Below, one piece after another: positions 43,554 through 52,400 of a DNA stretch of 64,000 nt. Under the pieces are notes generated by a model. The model worked only from the letters and a program-made list of their open reading frames with translations. It was not told where the DNA came from and did no database searches. Each line of letters opens with the position of its first letter. The first letter of the stretch is position 1. The stretch spans positions 36,726 through 100,725 of the forward strand of contig DZCR01000001.1 of the NCBI GenBank assembly GCA_022736495.1, read 5' to 3'. The translations under genes and the position numbers were made by a program. This DNA comes from Desulfobacca acetoxidans (GTDB lineage: Bacteria; Desulfobacterota; Desulfobaccia; Desulfobaccales; 0-14-0-80-60-11).

Positions 43554-45488
43554 TTGAGCAAGCGCATCACTTTCAAGCCATACGAGATTACCATCGAGGT
43601 CCCGGACGGAGAAAACCTGCTCCGGGCCGCCTTGCAGGCCGGCGTCCACATCAATGCCTCCTGCGGTGGCGAGGGCGTCTGCGGTAAGTGCCGGGTCTTG
43701 CTGGAATCGGGAGAGCTCACCAGCACCCGCTCCGGGCTGATCAGCGACGAGGACTGGGATCTGGGTTACCGCCAGGCCTGCCAGAGCTGGGTTGATGCCG
43801 ATGTGGTGATTCGCATCCCGCCGGAGTCCTTATTGGACCGGCGCACTCTTACCCGCCGCCGGGCCGGCATCGGTTTGCGCCCCAGCCCCATCGACCTCGC
43901 GGCCTTGAAGGCCGAAGGGCTTTATAACCCGGCCTTTCAAAAGAAATTCGTTGAGCTGCCGCCGCCTTCCCTGACGGACAATGTCTGTGATTTGAGCCGC
44001 CTGGAGCAGGGCCTGGCTCACCAGCACGGCCTGGACAACGTCGTCCATGATTTCTTTATGCTGCGCAAGCTGGCGAAGGTAATGCGGGAGGACAACTTTC
44101 GGATCACTGCTACTCTGGACTTTGCCCAGCGGCGCTCCCGGAAGCCTCGGATCGTTGACCTCGAAGCGGGGGACACCAGTGGGCGGCATTACGCCCTGGC
44201 CATCGACATCGGCACCACCACTGTCTGGGTCCAACTCCTGGACCTGGCTGCGGGCGCTATCATCGGCCACGCTGCGGATTACAACTCCCAGATGAGCTAC
44301 GGCGACGACGTCATTAGCCGCATCGTTTTCAGCCAAAAAGAACCGGGGCTGCAAAAGCTGCAACGTTCCGTGGCTGCCACCATCAACCAGGTGATGCACC
44401 GGCTCCTGAAAAAGCATAAGCTGCCGGTAACGGAGATTTCCCACCTTACCGTGGCCGCCAACACCACCATGACCCACCTGTTCTATGGCATCGACCCCAA
44501 ATATATCCGCCTGTCTCCCTATACCCCCACCGCCTGCCACACCCCGCCGGTCCGGGCCCGGGACCTGGGCTTGGAGGTGCCTGACCACGTCTTCATCTAT
44601 TCGGTGAGTTCCGTATCCAGTTACGTCGGCGGTGACATCGTTTCCGGGGTCCTGGCCTCGGGCATCTACAAAGACCCCAAGCTGACCCTGTTCATCGACA
44701 TCGGCACCAATGGCGAAATCGTCATCGGCAACGAACAGTGGCTGGCCTGCGCGGCCTGCTCGGCCGGACCGGCCTTTGAAGGCGGCGGCATCAAGTTCGG
44801 GATGCGGGCCGCCGCCGGCGCCATCGAGGAAGTCAGCATCAACCCGAAAACCTACGAGCCCATGCTCCTGACCATCGACATGGTGAAACCCAAGGGCATC
44901 TGCGGCTCCGGCTTGATCAACATCCTGGCGGCCATGATGGAGGCGGACATAATTTCCCCCAACGGCAAGTTTCGGGATGACTTGCATACATCCCGGATTC
45001 GCCAGGGGAATGAGGGACAAGAATACGTCCTGGCCATGGCCCCGGACACCCAGAGCGGGGAAGATATTACCCTGAGCGAGTCCGACATTGACAACCTGAT
45101 GCGGGCCAAAGGGGCCATGTTTGCGGGTTACGTCACCCTGCTGGAGAACGTCGGGCTCAAGATCCAGGACCTGGAGCAGGTGATCCTGGCCGGGGCCTTC
45201 GGCAATTTCCTCAACATCGATAACGCCATCACCATCGGGCTCCTGCCCGATCTGCCCCGGGAAAACTACCACTATGTGGGCAACGCCTCCCTCCAGGGCG
45301 CATCACTGCTGGCCTTCTCCCGGGACTTGCTGGAGGAGGAACGCCGGGTGGCCGACATGATGACCAACTTCGAACTCTCCGAGACCCCAGGTTTCATGGA
45401 CCAATACATCGCCGCCTTGTTTCTGCCTCATACCAAGATGGATTATTTTCCCAGCGTCGCCGAACGCCTGAAGGCCGCCAAAGACTGA
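43554..45488 (+). CDS. RACo-like corrinoid-protein reductive activator (ferredoxin + ASKHA ATPase)
   Basis: RACo-type proteins use ATP to drive reduction of inactive Co(II) corrinoid proteins such as the CoFeSP of the Wood-Ljungdahl pathway or methyltransferase corrinoid subunits. This protein of about 644 residues starts with a [2Fe-2S] ferredoxin (C-G-G-E-G-V-C-G-K-C, with a fourth Cys in Y-R-Q-A-C-Q). The DUF4445 ASKHA region follows (A-L-A-I-D-I-G-T-T-T-V-W-V, S-Y-V-G-G-D-I-V-S-G, T-L-F-I-D-I-G-T-N-G-E-I-V, G-G-G-I-K-F-G-M-R-A-A-A-G-A-I). I chose TTG 43554 since the ferredoxin fold begins right after it; ATG 43497 would add 19 unlike residues. No corrinoid-protein gene is adjacent. Confidence 0.88.
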   Translation: MSKRITFKPYEITIEVPDGENLLRAALQAGVHINASCGGEGVCGKCRVLLESGELTSTRSGLISDEDWDLGYRQACQSWVDADVVIRIPPESLLDRRTLTRRRAGIGLRPSPIDLAALKAEGLYNPAFQKKFVELPPPSLTDNVCDLSRLEQGLAHQHGLDNVVHDFFMLRKLAKVMREDNFRITATLDFAQRRSRKPRIVDLEAGDTSGRHYALAIDIGTTTVWVQLLDLAAGAIIGHAADYNSQMSYGDDVISRIVFSQKEPGLQKLQRSVAATINQVMHRLLKKHKLPVTEISHLTVAANTTMTHLFYGIDPKYIRLSPYTPTACHTPPVRARDLGLEVPDHVFIYSVSSVSSYVGGDIVSGVLASGIYKDPKLTLFIDIGTNGEIVIGNEQWLACAACSAGPAFEGGGIKFGMRAAAGAIEEVSINPKTYEPMLLTIDMVKPKGICGSGLINILAAMMEADIISPNGKFRDDLHTSRIRQGNEGQEYVLAMAPDTQSGEDITLSESDIDNLMRAKGAMFAGYVTLLENVGLKIQDLEQVILAGAFGNFLNIDNAITIGLLPDLPRENYHYVGNASLQGASLLAFSRDLLEEERRVADMMTNFELSETPGFMDQYIAALFLPHTKMDYFPSVAERLKAAKD

Positions 45489-45546
45489 GCCAGCCTTGCG
45501 CTGCCGCCATACCAGTTATATACTTGACAAACCCAAATCTCAGAAA

Positions 45547-45652
45547 TTGAGCAAAAAAAATTCTGCGGACCTTTGAAGAAACCATAAAACGTCTCCTGGA
45601 AACCCTTTCTTCCAAAAAACCAAAGAAAACCCAGAAGACGTTACCGAAGTGA
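45547..45652 (+). pseudogene. Possible small gene disrupted at an A8 run
   Basis: TTG 45547 opens M-S-K-K and runs into a stop unless the frame shifts at the run of eight A (45553-45560). In the shifted frame it continues I-L-R-T-F-E-E-T-I-K-R-L-L-E-T-L-S-S-K-K-P-K-K-T-Q-K-T and stops at 45650. The pattern F-E-E-T-I-K-R-L-L-E-T-P/L-x-x-K-K-P resembles short basic bacterial proteins whose function is unknown. Slippage at A8 or simple decay would both explain it. It overlaps the end of the convergent Fic gene by 12 bases. Confidence 0.3.
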
Positions 45653-46831
45653 TAAAAAGCTGTGGGTTTTGGATTTAGGCATCTTTTTAATCTTTTCAAA
45701 AAATTCTGACTCTGTTATCTCAGTAGCCCATTCCAATCTAACAAAGATATTATAAGTATTGTCCTCCTTAGTGAAGTCGATTGCACCAAGTCCTATTAGA
45801 TGATTGAGGTCTCGAATGAAGGCTTTGTATGAATTGTTAAGATTCTTATAGATTAAATTAACTTTGTTATATAACTTAACCAAATTATAATTTTCGTCAA
45901 GAAGTAATTTTAATATTTCAATCTGTCTTTCAGCTATAACGCGTTTTCTCGTGGATTGAAGTCGGATAAATAAATCATACATATTATTCCTAAAGAGGGC
46001 CTTCGATATATTCTTCTTAATTTCATCAAATAATCTTTGGCATTGCAATTTAATCCCTTTTAGTCCAAATAAAATAAATGGTGTTAAGTTGTGATTACTT
46101 GCCCTTACCTGTGCAAGTGTGTTCAAATAATCATTCTTTTCCTCGTAATAATAATTTGACATTGCGATAAAAAGTGAATCTCTTAATCCTATTTTTTGCA
46201 GCATTAATGCCTCTAACGCCCTTGCAGTTCGGCCATTTCCATCAAGGAATGGATGCATGGCGGCGAAATGATAATGTGAGGCAAGAGCTTGGATTAGGGG
46301 GTCGTGACCAAGGAAATCTTGATTAATGGCTTTTATTAATAATGTAAATGCCTTAAGACACTGATCTCCACCTTCACAACCCCTATGTCTGGGCATCCCG
46401 AATATTACGTTCTGGTCGCGATTGCGGAGTTCGCCTGGAGGACAATGATCATCATCAGCATCTATAATAATTAACCTATGGATATGACATATTAATTCTT
46501 CTGTAACTGGTTCATCGTTATCTAGTCCAGCAATCCAGCGATAAGCTTTTACCGTTGCGGCCGCCTGCCTTTGCGAACGTGTAGTTAATTGTTCGATGTT
46601 TTCATTAAGCGCAGCATCGAGTTCCCCTTCGGTAAAGTCGGCACCCTCTATTCTCGATGTACCTGCAACTTCACGTTTTAACTGGACAATCTGTAACTCT
46701 TCGGCCCATCTTTTTTGATAGGGGATTGTTTTGAGGGAGAGTAAGGCAGCTTTGGCTTCGATAAGGTGATCAACAATTGCCAGCTTATCATATATCATCC
46801 ATTTTTTAGGCAATTCATATTTAATCGACAT
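45641..46831 (-). CDS. Fic-domain protein (class II, N-terminal inhibitory helix)
   Basis: Fic enzymes transfer AMP, or sometimes other phosphate-linked groups, onto target proteins. The 396-residue product has the core motif H-P-F-L-D-G-N-G-R-T-A-R-A-L with all catalytic residues. The inhibitory helix motif S/T-x-x-x-E-G is present near residue 63 (T-S-R-I-E-G-A-D-F-T) in the Fic_N region, making it a class II, self-inhibited enzyme. The C-terminal 130 residues contain a winged-helix-like part (A-E-R-Q-I-E-I-L-K-L-L). The gene is markedly AT-richer than its neighbours, which suggests recent transfer. No antitoxin-like gene is adjacent. No ribosome-binding site precedes the ATG. Confidence 0.92.
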   Translation of the reverse strand: MSIKYELPKKWMIYDKLAIVDHLIEAKAALLSLKTIPYQKRWAEELQIVQLKREVAGTSRIEGADFTEGELDAALNENIEQLTTRSQRQAAATVKAYRWIAGLDNDEPVTEELICHIHRLIIIDADDDHCPPGELRNRDQNVIFGMPRHRGCEGGDQCLKAFTLLIKAINQDFLGHDPLIQALASHYHFAAMHPFLDGNGRTARALEALMLQKIGLRDSLFIAMSNYYYEEKNDYLNTLAQVRASNHNLTPFILFGLKGIKLQCQRLFDEIKKNISKALFRNNMYDLFIRLQSTRKRVIAERQIEILKLLLDENYNLVKLYNKVNLIYKNLNNSYKAFIRDLNHLIGLGAIDFTKEDNTYNIFVRLEWATEITESEFFEKIKKMPKSKTHSFLSLR

Positions 46832-46839
46832 GAGATATG

Positions 46840-46865
46840 ATTATCACAGATAATTTCCATGTCAA
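46840..46865 (-). promoter_or_regulatory. Fic promoter with overlapping dyad; possibly leaderless
   Basis: On the minus strand TTGACA (46865-46860) lies 28 bases before the ATG. A -10-like GATAAT sits in the dyad ATTATC-TGT-GATAAT (46854-46840, 6-bp arms). The predicted start would fall on or next to the ATG, and there is no Shine-Dalgarno sequence, so the mRNA may be leaderless. The dyad at the -10 could be an autoregulatory operator. Confidence 0.4.
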
Positions 46866-47047
46866 GTAGTTTTTAATATATATAATTTACTGGAATATAA
46901 GTAAATTTAGTTTTTTGGCAATTTTGGTAAGCATTTTCATTTCCATCTTATTTCCAATAAATTATTTATCCAATTGTCTATTTCCTCCTTTTTTGGCTTG
47001 TAAAGTATAAAATCGCCTCAAAACACGCCGCGCTGTACCCTTACCCC

Positions 47048-47623
47048 CTATTCCGCCGAATCCCCAAACATCAGGCGCTGGGGCATATTCACCAGGCTGG
47101 CCTGGCCGGCCCTGTAGGTGATGATCCAGACCCGGTCGAACACGTTCTCCGGCCATGGGGGCGGTTCCGGGTAAACACCCAGGGCCGCAGCCATCCGGGG
47201 GATATACTCATGATCCCAACAGATAAGCACAGTTTTTTTTTGATATTTAAGGTTGGTAAGGACCTCTTGGGCCAGGTCGGCATAATCCCATTTGGCGTAG
47301 TGGGCATCGGGGAGCACTTTCAGGTAAGTGGACAGGGGAGTGATGGTCTCAAGAGTACGCTGACTGAATTCACCCGGGCCAATTTTGGCGGCAAACAGGG
47401 CCGTGGGCAGGCCTTGATAGATTAACTCCGGAGTTTGGGTAAAAAAGGGCACGAAGGCCATGGCCCGTTCTTGCCCCTTGAGGGACAGGCTGACGGCGCT
47501 TTTTTCCGAAGGCTTCTCGGCGTGGCGGATGATGAGAACCTGGGCCGGTTGGGCCAGGGCAAAAGATGCGGCCAGACCCAGGATAGTCAGTCCCAGCAAG
47601 GCCAGCCGGACAGGTCGCTTCAT
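47048..47623 (-). CDS. Secreted histidine phosphatase family protein
   Basis: This 191-residue protein has a signal peptide (M-K-R-P-V-R-L-A-L-L-G-L-T-I-L-G-L, cleavage near A-L-A-Q) and the phosphoglycerate-mutase-like motif L-I-I-R-H-A-E-K-P (R-H-x-E). Later are S-L-K-G-Q-E-R-A, S-Q-R-T-L-E-T-I-T and the second His in C-W-D-H-E-Y-I. This is the usual arrangement of branch 1 histidine phosphatases, often annotated SixA- or PhoE-like. Exported forms act on unknown substrates. The start at 47623 is chosen because GGAGC and the signal peptide agree; an ATG-like start at 47644 would precede the basic region. Confidence 0.85.
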   Translation of the reverse strand: MKRPVRLALLGLTILGLAASFALAQPAQVLIIRHAEKPSEKSAVSLSLKGQERAMAFVPFFTQTPELIYQGLPTALFAAKIGPGEFSQRTLETITPLSTYLKVLPDAHYAKWDYADLAQEVLTNLKYQKKTVLICWDHEYIPRMAAALGVYPEPPPWPENVFDRVWIITYRAGQASLVNMPQRLMFGDSAE

Positions 47624-47705
47624 AGGGCTGCTCCTGACAAGCAAAGTTCCTTTGCAGATATTAAGGAGAGGTTGGCAGGATGCTCTGCCCCCCCTTAAAA
47701 CGCCT

Positions 47706-48037
47706 CTACGCCAACTTTTTCAACAGCCAGGCCATATTATCCGCCAGGTCGGTGATGGTCTTGAGACCCTCGGCATCATTGGCAGCATCCCCGGGTTTCA
47801 GGCCGTAGGCGATGGGCCAGTAGCTGGAACCCGGCGTAACCATGCCCATGATGCAGAACCAAAACTGCAACTGAGCATAGGTGAAGTTGACCCCGGCCCG
47901 CCGGGCTGCCACGATGGGGGTGCTCACCTTGCGAGCGAAGGGGTTGCCTGCCCCTCCAACACCTTGAGCGCTTCGGTGAGCAGCAAACGGGTGTTCCCCT
48001 GGGGCCGGGGCGAACCCGATATGGCCAATACCTTCAT
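47706..48037 (-). pseudogene. Flavodoxin/NADPH-dependent FMN reductase gene with internal deletion
   Basis: The N-terminus (ATG 48037; M-K-V-L-A-I-S-G-S-P-R-P-Q-G-N-T-R-L-L-L, the FMN phosphate loop) and the C-terminus (K-V-S-T-P-I-V-A-A-R-R-A-G, M-V-T-P-G-S-S-Y-W, D-N-M-A-W-L-L-K-K-L) of a flavodoxin-fold oxidoreductase are both present but in different frames. About 70-80 residues between them are missing, including the Cys-rich and P-V-Y-F-type segments. The junction lies near 47945. The N-terminal frame ends at TGA 47924 shortly after it. The lesion is a deletion with frameshift, so the gene should be dead. Confidence 0.85.
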
Positions 48038-48319
48038 CAGATGGTTCCTCCCACGACGGCATATTTTCCGCAAAGCAATAGCTTTTGAGTATACTCTGGG
48101 CAGACCCACAGTATCAAGGGGGAGAAGTCCAATCTCGTGCAAACCGGCGTTTTGAAAGTAACTCGTGATAGCCATTAACTTTATTGTCATTTCCAGCAGC
48201 CGCGGTGGCAATATCCACAAATACTTCTTACCGCCCGATAATCATTCTGCTGGCCCTACCTTGATTTTTACCTGCTCATGGGCTATTTTTTATAAAATAG
48301 ATTAATTGTAGAGGCAAGC

Positions 48320-48493
48320 ATGTCCCAAGAAGATGTGAAAGCCAGGATAAAAGCCGCGGCGCCGCATGGCAAGATCGCTTGCGCCGTGGCCTTCCGCCTG
48401 GCGGAAGAACTGGACCTCTCCCGGAAAGACTTGGGGGAGTTGCTCAACGAACTCAAGATTAAAATCATCCAGTGTCAGCTGGGTTGTTTTTGA
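48320..48493 (+). CDS. Small protein (57 residues) coupled to radical SAM gene
   Basis: ATG 48320 (GAGGCAAG upstream) gives M-S-Q-E-D-V-K-A-R-I-K-A-A-A-P-H-G-K-I-A, then C-A-V-A-F-R-L-A-E-E-L-D-L-S-R-K-D-L-G-E-L and ends I-I-Q-C-Q-L-G-C-F. Its stop is only one base from the radical SAM ATG, so the two are translationally linked. The middle looks like a helix-turn-helix. The C-terminal C-Q-L-G-C-F and the earlier Cys could bind metal or be modified. I recall similar conserved small proteins in anaerobes but no function. It was too short for standard gene finding. Confidence 0.72.
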   Translation: MSQEDVKARIKAAAPHGKIACAVAFRLAEELDLSRKDLGELLNELKIKIIQCQLGCF

Positions 48494-48494
48494 C

Positions 48495-49415
48495 ATGGCC
48501 CACCTTTTCGGTCCGGTTCCGTCTCGGCGTCTGGGGCGGTCATTAGGGGTCGATCTCATCCCCCCCAAGACCTGCCCGTATGATTGTATTTATTGCGAGG
48601 TGGGGGTCACTACCCACAAGACCCGGCAGCGCTTTTCCTACCAAACCGAGACCATCATCACTGAACTGGAGGATTACCTCAACGATGCGCCCCAGCCACC
48701 CGATGTCATCACTTTGGCCGGTTCCGGCGAACCCACTCTTAACCTGGGATTGGGCCGCATCATCCGGGTCATCAAAGAGATGAGCCATATTCCGGTGGCC
48801 GTGCTCACCAACGGCGCCTTGTTGTACCTGCCCGAGGTGCGCCAGGAGTTGGCCGCCGCAGATATGGTCCTTCCCTCCCTGGATTCCGCCCGGGAAGCGA
48901 CCTACCGGCTTATCAACCGGCCCCTGCCCGACCTTTCCCTGGAGTCGCTCCTTGAGGGCCTTACGTCTTTCCGCCGGGAGTACCGCGGCAAAATCTGGCT
49001 TGAAATCATGCTCCTTAAGGGGCTCAATGACACTGACGCGGAACTGACCCTCCTGCGGCGGGCCTTTAAGGAAATCGCTCCGGACAGAATTCAGCTTAAC
49101 ACCGCGGTGCGTCCGGTGGTGGAAGTTGCCGCCCGCCCTCTGGACAGGGCAGAAATGGACGCAGCCGCCGCGTTCCTGCAAGGGCCGGTGGAGGTCATCG
49201 CCTCCTTCAACCAGGAGGATATTGCCGAACTGCCCTGCCAGGATGAAGACCTTGTAGAAATGCTCTCCCGGCGTCCCATGACTGCGGCGGATATCGCCAA
49301 GGCCTTGGGCCTGTCTTTGGTGCAGGTAGTGGCCCGTCTGAAAGGCCTCCAGGACTCGGGGCGTATTACCCATGACCGTTATCACGACCAGGAGTTTTAT
49401 CGCCATCAAACGTAA
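48495..49415 (+). CDS. Radical SAM protein with C-terminal winged helix
   Basis: This 306-residue protein begins F-G-P-V-P-S-R-R-L-G-R-S-L-G-V-D and then has C-P-Y-D-C-I-Y-C (C-x3-C-x2-C) for the 4Fe-4S-SAM cluster, L-A-G-S-G-E-P-T-L as the G-G-E-P-like SAM motif, and a TIM-barrel. From about residue 245 a helix-turn-helix type region follows (M-T-A-A-D-I-A-K-A-L-G-L-S-L-V-Q-V). The opening P-S-R-R-L-G-R-S-L-G-V-D belongs to a conserved but poorly characterised radical SAM group (sometimes compared with wyosine enzymes). The start at 48495 fits this opening; the frame is open back to 48366. The small protein upstream may be its substrate or partner. Confidence 0.88.
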   Translation: MAHLFGPVPSRRLGRSLGVDLIPPKTCPYDCIYCEVGVTTHKTRQRFSYQTETIITELEDYLNDAPQPPDVITLAGSGEPTLNLGLGRIIRVIKEMSHIPVAVLTNGALLYLPEVRQELAAADMVLPSLDSAREATYRLINRPLPDLSLESLLEGLTSFRREYRGKIWLEIMLLKGLNDTDAELTLLRRAFKEIAPDRIQLNTAVRPVVEVAARPLDRAEMDAAAAFLQGPVEVIASFNQEDIAELPCQDEDLVEMLSRRPMTAADIAKALGLSLVQVVARLKGLQDSGRITHDRYHDQEFYRHQT

Positions 49416-49490
49416 GCGACCTGCTCTCATGCCATCCAGGCATTGATGAATCTTTGCAACGAGCTGTCCGCAATTCGGGGGATACGAATC

Positions 49491-52400
49491 ATGCACGGCA
49501 ATTTTGACGTGGGACTGGATATTGGTTCAGTAAGTGTCAACCTGGTGCTTATGGATCCAAAAGGCGAGGTGCTCAAAGATGAATACCGCCGCCACCTGGG
49601 GGCGCCATCTCGCACAGCTTTAGACTTGCTGGAAAACCTGGGACCGGAGTTCCCCCTGGAAGAGTGCCGCCTGGCAGCATTTACCGGCTTGGGCGGCAAA
49701 CGCCTGGCGGATATTCTTGGTTGCCCGTTTGTCAACGAAGTTATCGCCCAGGGCCGGGGCACCTATCACTTTGCTCCCCAAGCCCGCACCATCATTGATA
49801 TGGGGGGCGAAGACGCCAAGATCATCATGGGGAATGAGCAAAACGGCCACCTGGTCATCGAGGATTTCGCCATGAACACCATGTGCGCCGCGGGCACCGG
49901 CTCCTTCCTGGACCAGCAGGCGCACCGGTTGGGTTACACCATCGAAGAGTTCAGCGAACTGGCCTTGAAGTCCACCACCCCGCCCCGGGTAGCCGGACGC
50001 TGCAGCGTCTTTGCCAAGACCGACATGATTCACCTCCAGCAGGGGGCCACCCCGGATTACGAGATCATTGCCGGCCTCTGCCAGGCCATGGCCCGTAACT
50101 TGAAAAGCAATATCGCCAAGGGCAAGACTTTTGCCCCGCCGATTGCCTTCCAGGGCGGCGTGGCCCACAACCTGGGCGTGCGCCAGGCCTTCCGCCAGGT
50201 CTTTAATCTGGACGAAGCCGGTCTCGTTATCCCGCCGCACTTCTGTTCCCTGGGAGCCGTGGGCGCGGTGCTGGTGGCCCGGGAAAACCCGCCTGCCGAT
50301 TTCCGTCTGGATTTAGGTCCCCTGCGGGAACATCTGCTCAAAGATGACGACCTATCCCGACGCCTGCCACCCCTGGAACCGCCGCAGGTTTTAGGCCCGG
50401 AACACTACGAGGTCATTGACCTGCCCGAGGACAGCTCGGTGGCGGAAGCCTACCTGGGCATTGACGTGGGCTCCATCAGCACCAACGTGGTGGTCATCGA
50501 CTCTGAAATGCGGGTGTTGGCCCGGGAATACCTCATGACTGCCGGCCGGCCGCTGGAGGCCATCACCGAGGGACTGCGCCGGGTGGGCGCTAAGCTCCAG
50601 GATCGGATAAAAATCATGGGCGCGGCCACCACCGGTTCGGGCCGCTACCTCACCGGCGACTTCATCGGGGCCGACGTGGTACGCAATGAAATCACCGCCC
50701 AGGCTACTGCCGCCGCAGCCATCGACCCCACCGTGGACACCATTTTTGAGATCGGCGGCCAGGACTCCAAGTTCATCAGCTTAAGCCACGGCGCCATCGT
50801 GGATTTCATGATGAACAAGGTCTGCGCCGCAGGCACCGGCTCCTACCTGGAGGAACAGGCCGAAAAGTTGGGCATTTCCATCAAAGGCGAGTTTGGCGAT
50901 CTGGCCCTGGCGGGCAAAAACCCCGTGCGCCTGGGCGAGCGCTGCACGGTGTTCATGGAATCCGACCTGGTGCACCACCAGCAACGGGGTGCGGCCAAGG
51001 AAGACCTGGTGGCCGGGCTGTCCTACTCCATCGTCCAGAACTACCTCAATAAGGTGGCGGAAGACCGGCCCATCGGCAATAACATCTTTTACCAGGGGGC
51101 CACTGCGGCCAACCGGGGCATTGTCGCAGCCTTTCAGCACGTCTGCGGCAAAAAGATCACCGTGCCGCCTCACCACGACGTGACTGGGGCCATCGGCGCC
51201 GCGCTCCTCGCCATGCGGGAACGGGACTGGGCCGAGTCCAAATTCAAGGGCTTCGACCTGGCCGATCGCCAATACGAAATTACTTCCTTTGAATGTAACG
51301 GCTGCCCCAATAGCTGCGAAATCCGCCAGGTCAAGATCGAAGGCGAAAAGCCCCTGTTCTACGGCAGCCGCTGCGAAAAATACGAAGTGGGCAAGGCCCA
51401 AAAGCAATACGACCTGGCCGACCTGCTCCTGGAGCGCGAAAACTGGCTCTACGGCGAAGAGCCGCCCCAAGAGGGCAAACGAGGTCCCATCGGCATCCCC
51501 CGGACCATGTTCTTCCAGGAACTCATGCCCTTCTTCCGAGCCTTTTTCGAAGACCTGGGCTTCACGGTGGTCTACTCGCCCAAGACCAATAAGAAGGTGA
51601 TCAACCAGGGGGTGGAAGCCCTGGCCGCGGAGCCCTGCTACCCAGTGAAGGTGGCCCACGGCCACATCCTGGACCTGCTCAAGGCCGGGGTCAAGCGCAT
51701 CTTCCTGCCCAGCATCATCGACCTGCCCCACCCCCATCCCGAAATCGGCCGCGGCGTGGTCTGCCCCATGGCCCAATCCCTGACCTACACCGTGCCTACG
51801 TCCATCAATTTCGCCGAGTTTGGTGCCAAGCTGCTTTCTCCGGTGCTCTACTTCGGCCGGGGCAACCGCTGGCTGCGCCAGGGTTTGCGGAATTTGGGCA
51901 AGGAGTTGGGCGTCAGCGCCTTCAAGATCAACCGGGCCATGCTCCAGGCCCAGGCGGCCCAGCAGGCCTATTATGAACGCCTCCATGCCCGGGGCCGGGA
52001 AATCCTGAATTCTCTGCCTCCGGACGGTCTGCTCATGATTCTCATCGGCCGCCCCTATAACGCCCTGGACCCCGGCATGAACCTCAACCTCCACCGCAAG
52101 CTGCGGCAGTTGGGCGTCCTGGCCATGCCCATGGACTTTCTGCCGGTAGATGACGTTCAGGAATTGGATGAAATCAAACCCATGTACTGGCGCTTTGGCC
52201 AGAAAATCCTGGGCGTGGCGGAACATATCCGCCAGGATCCCCGCCTCTATGGCGTCTTCATCACCAATTTCGGCTGCGGCCCTGACTCCTTTATTCAGCA
52301 CTTTTTCAAAGACCGGATGAGGGGTAAGCCTTACCTTGAAATCGAGATCGACGAGCACTCCTCCGACGTCGGGGCCATCACCCGCCTGGAAGCCTTCCTG

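Noticed and set aside
50781..52358. 525-codon minus-strand frame opposite the activase gene
   Set aside because: Antisense shadow with no ribosome-binding site or domain.
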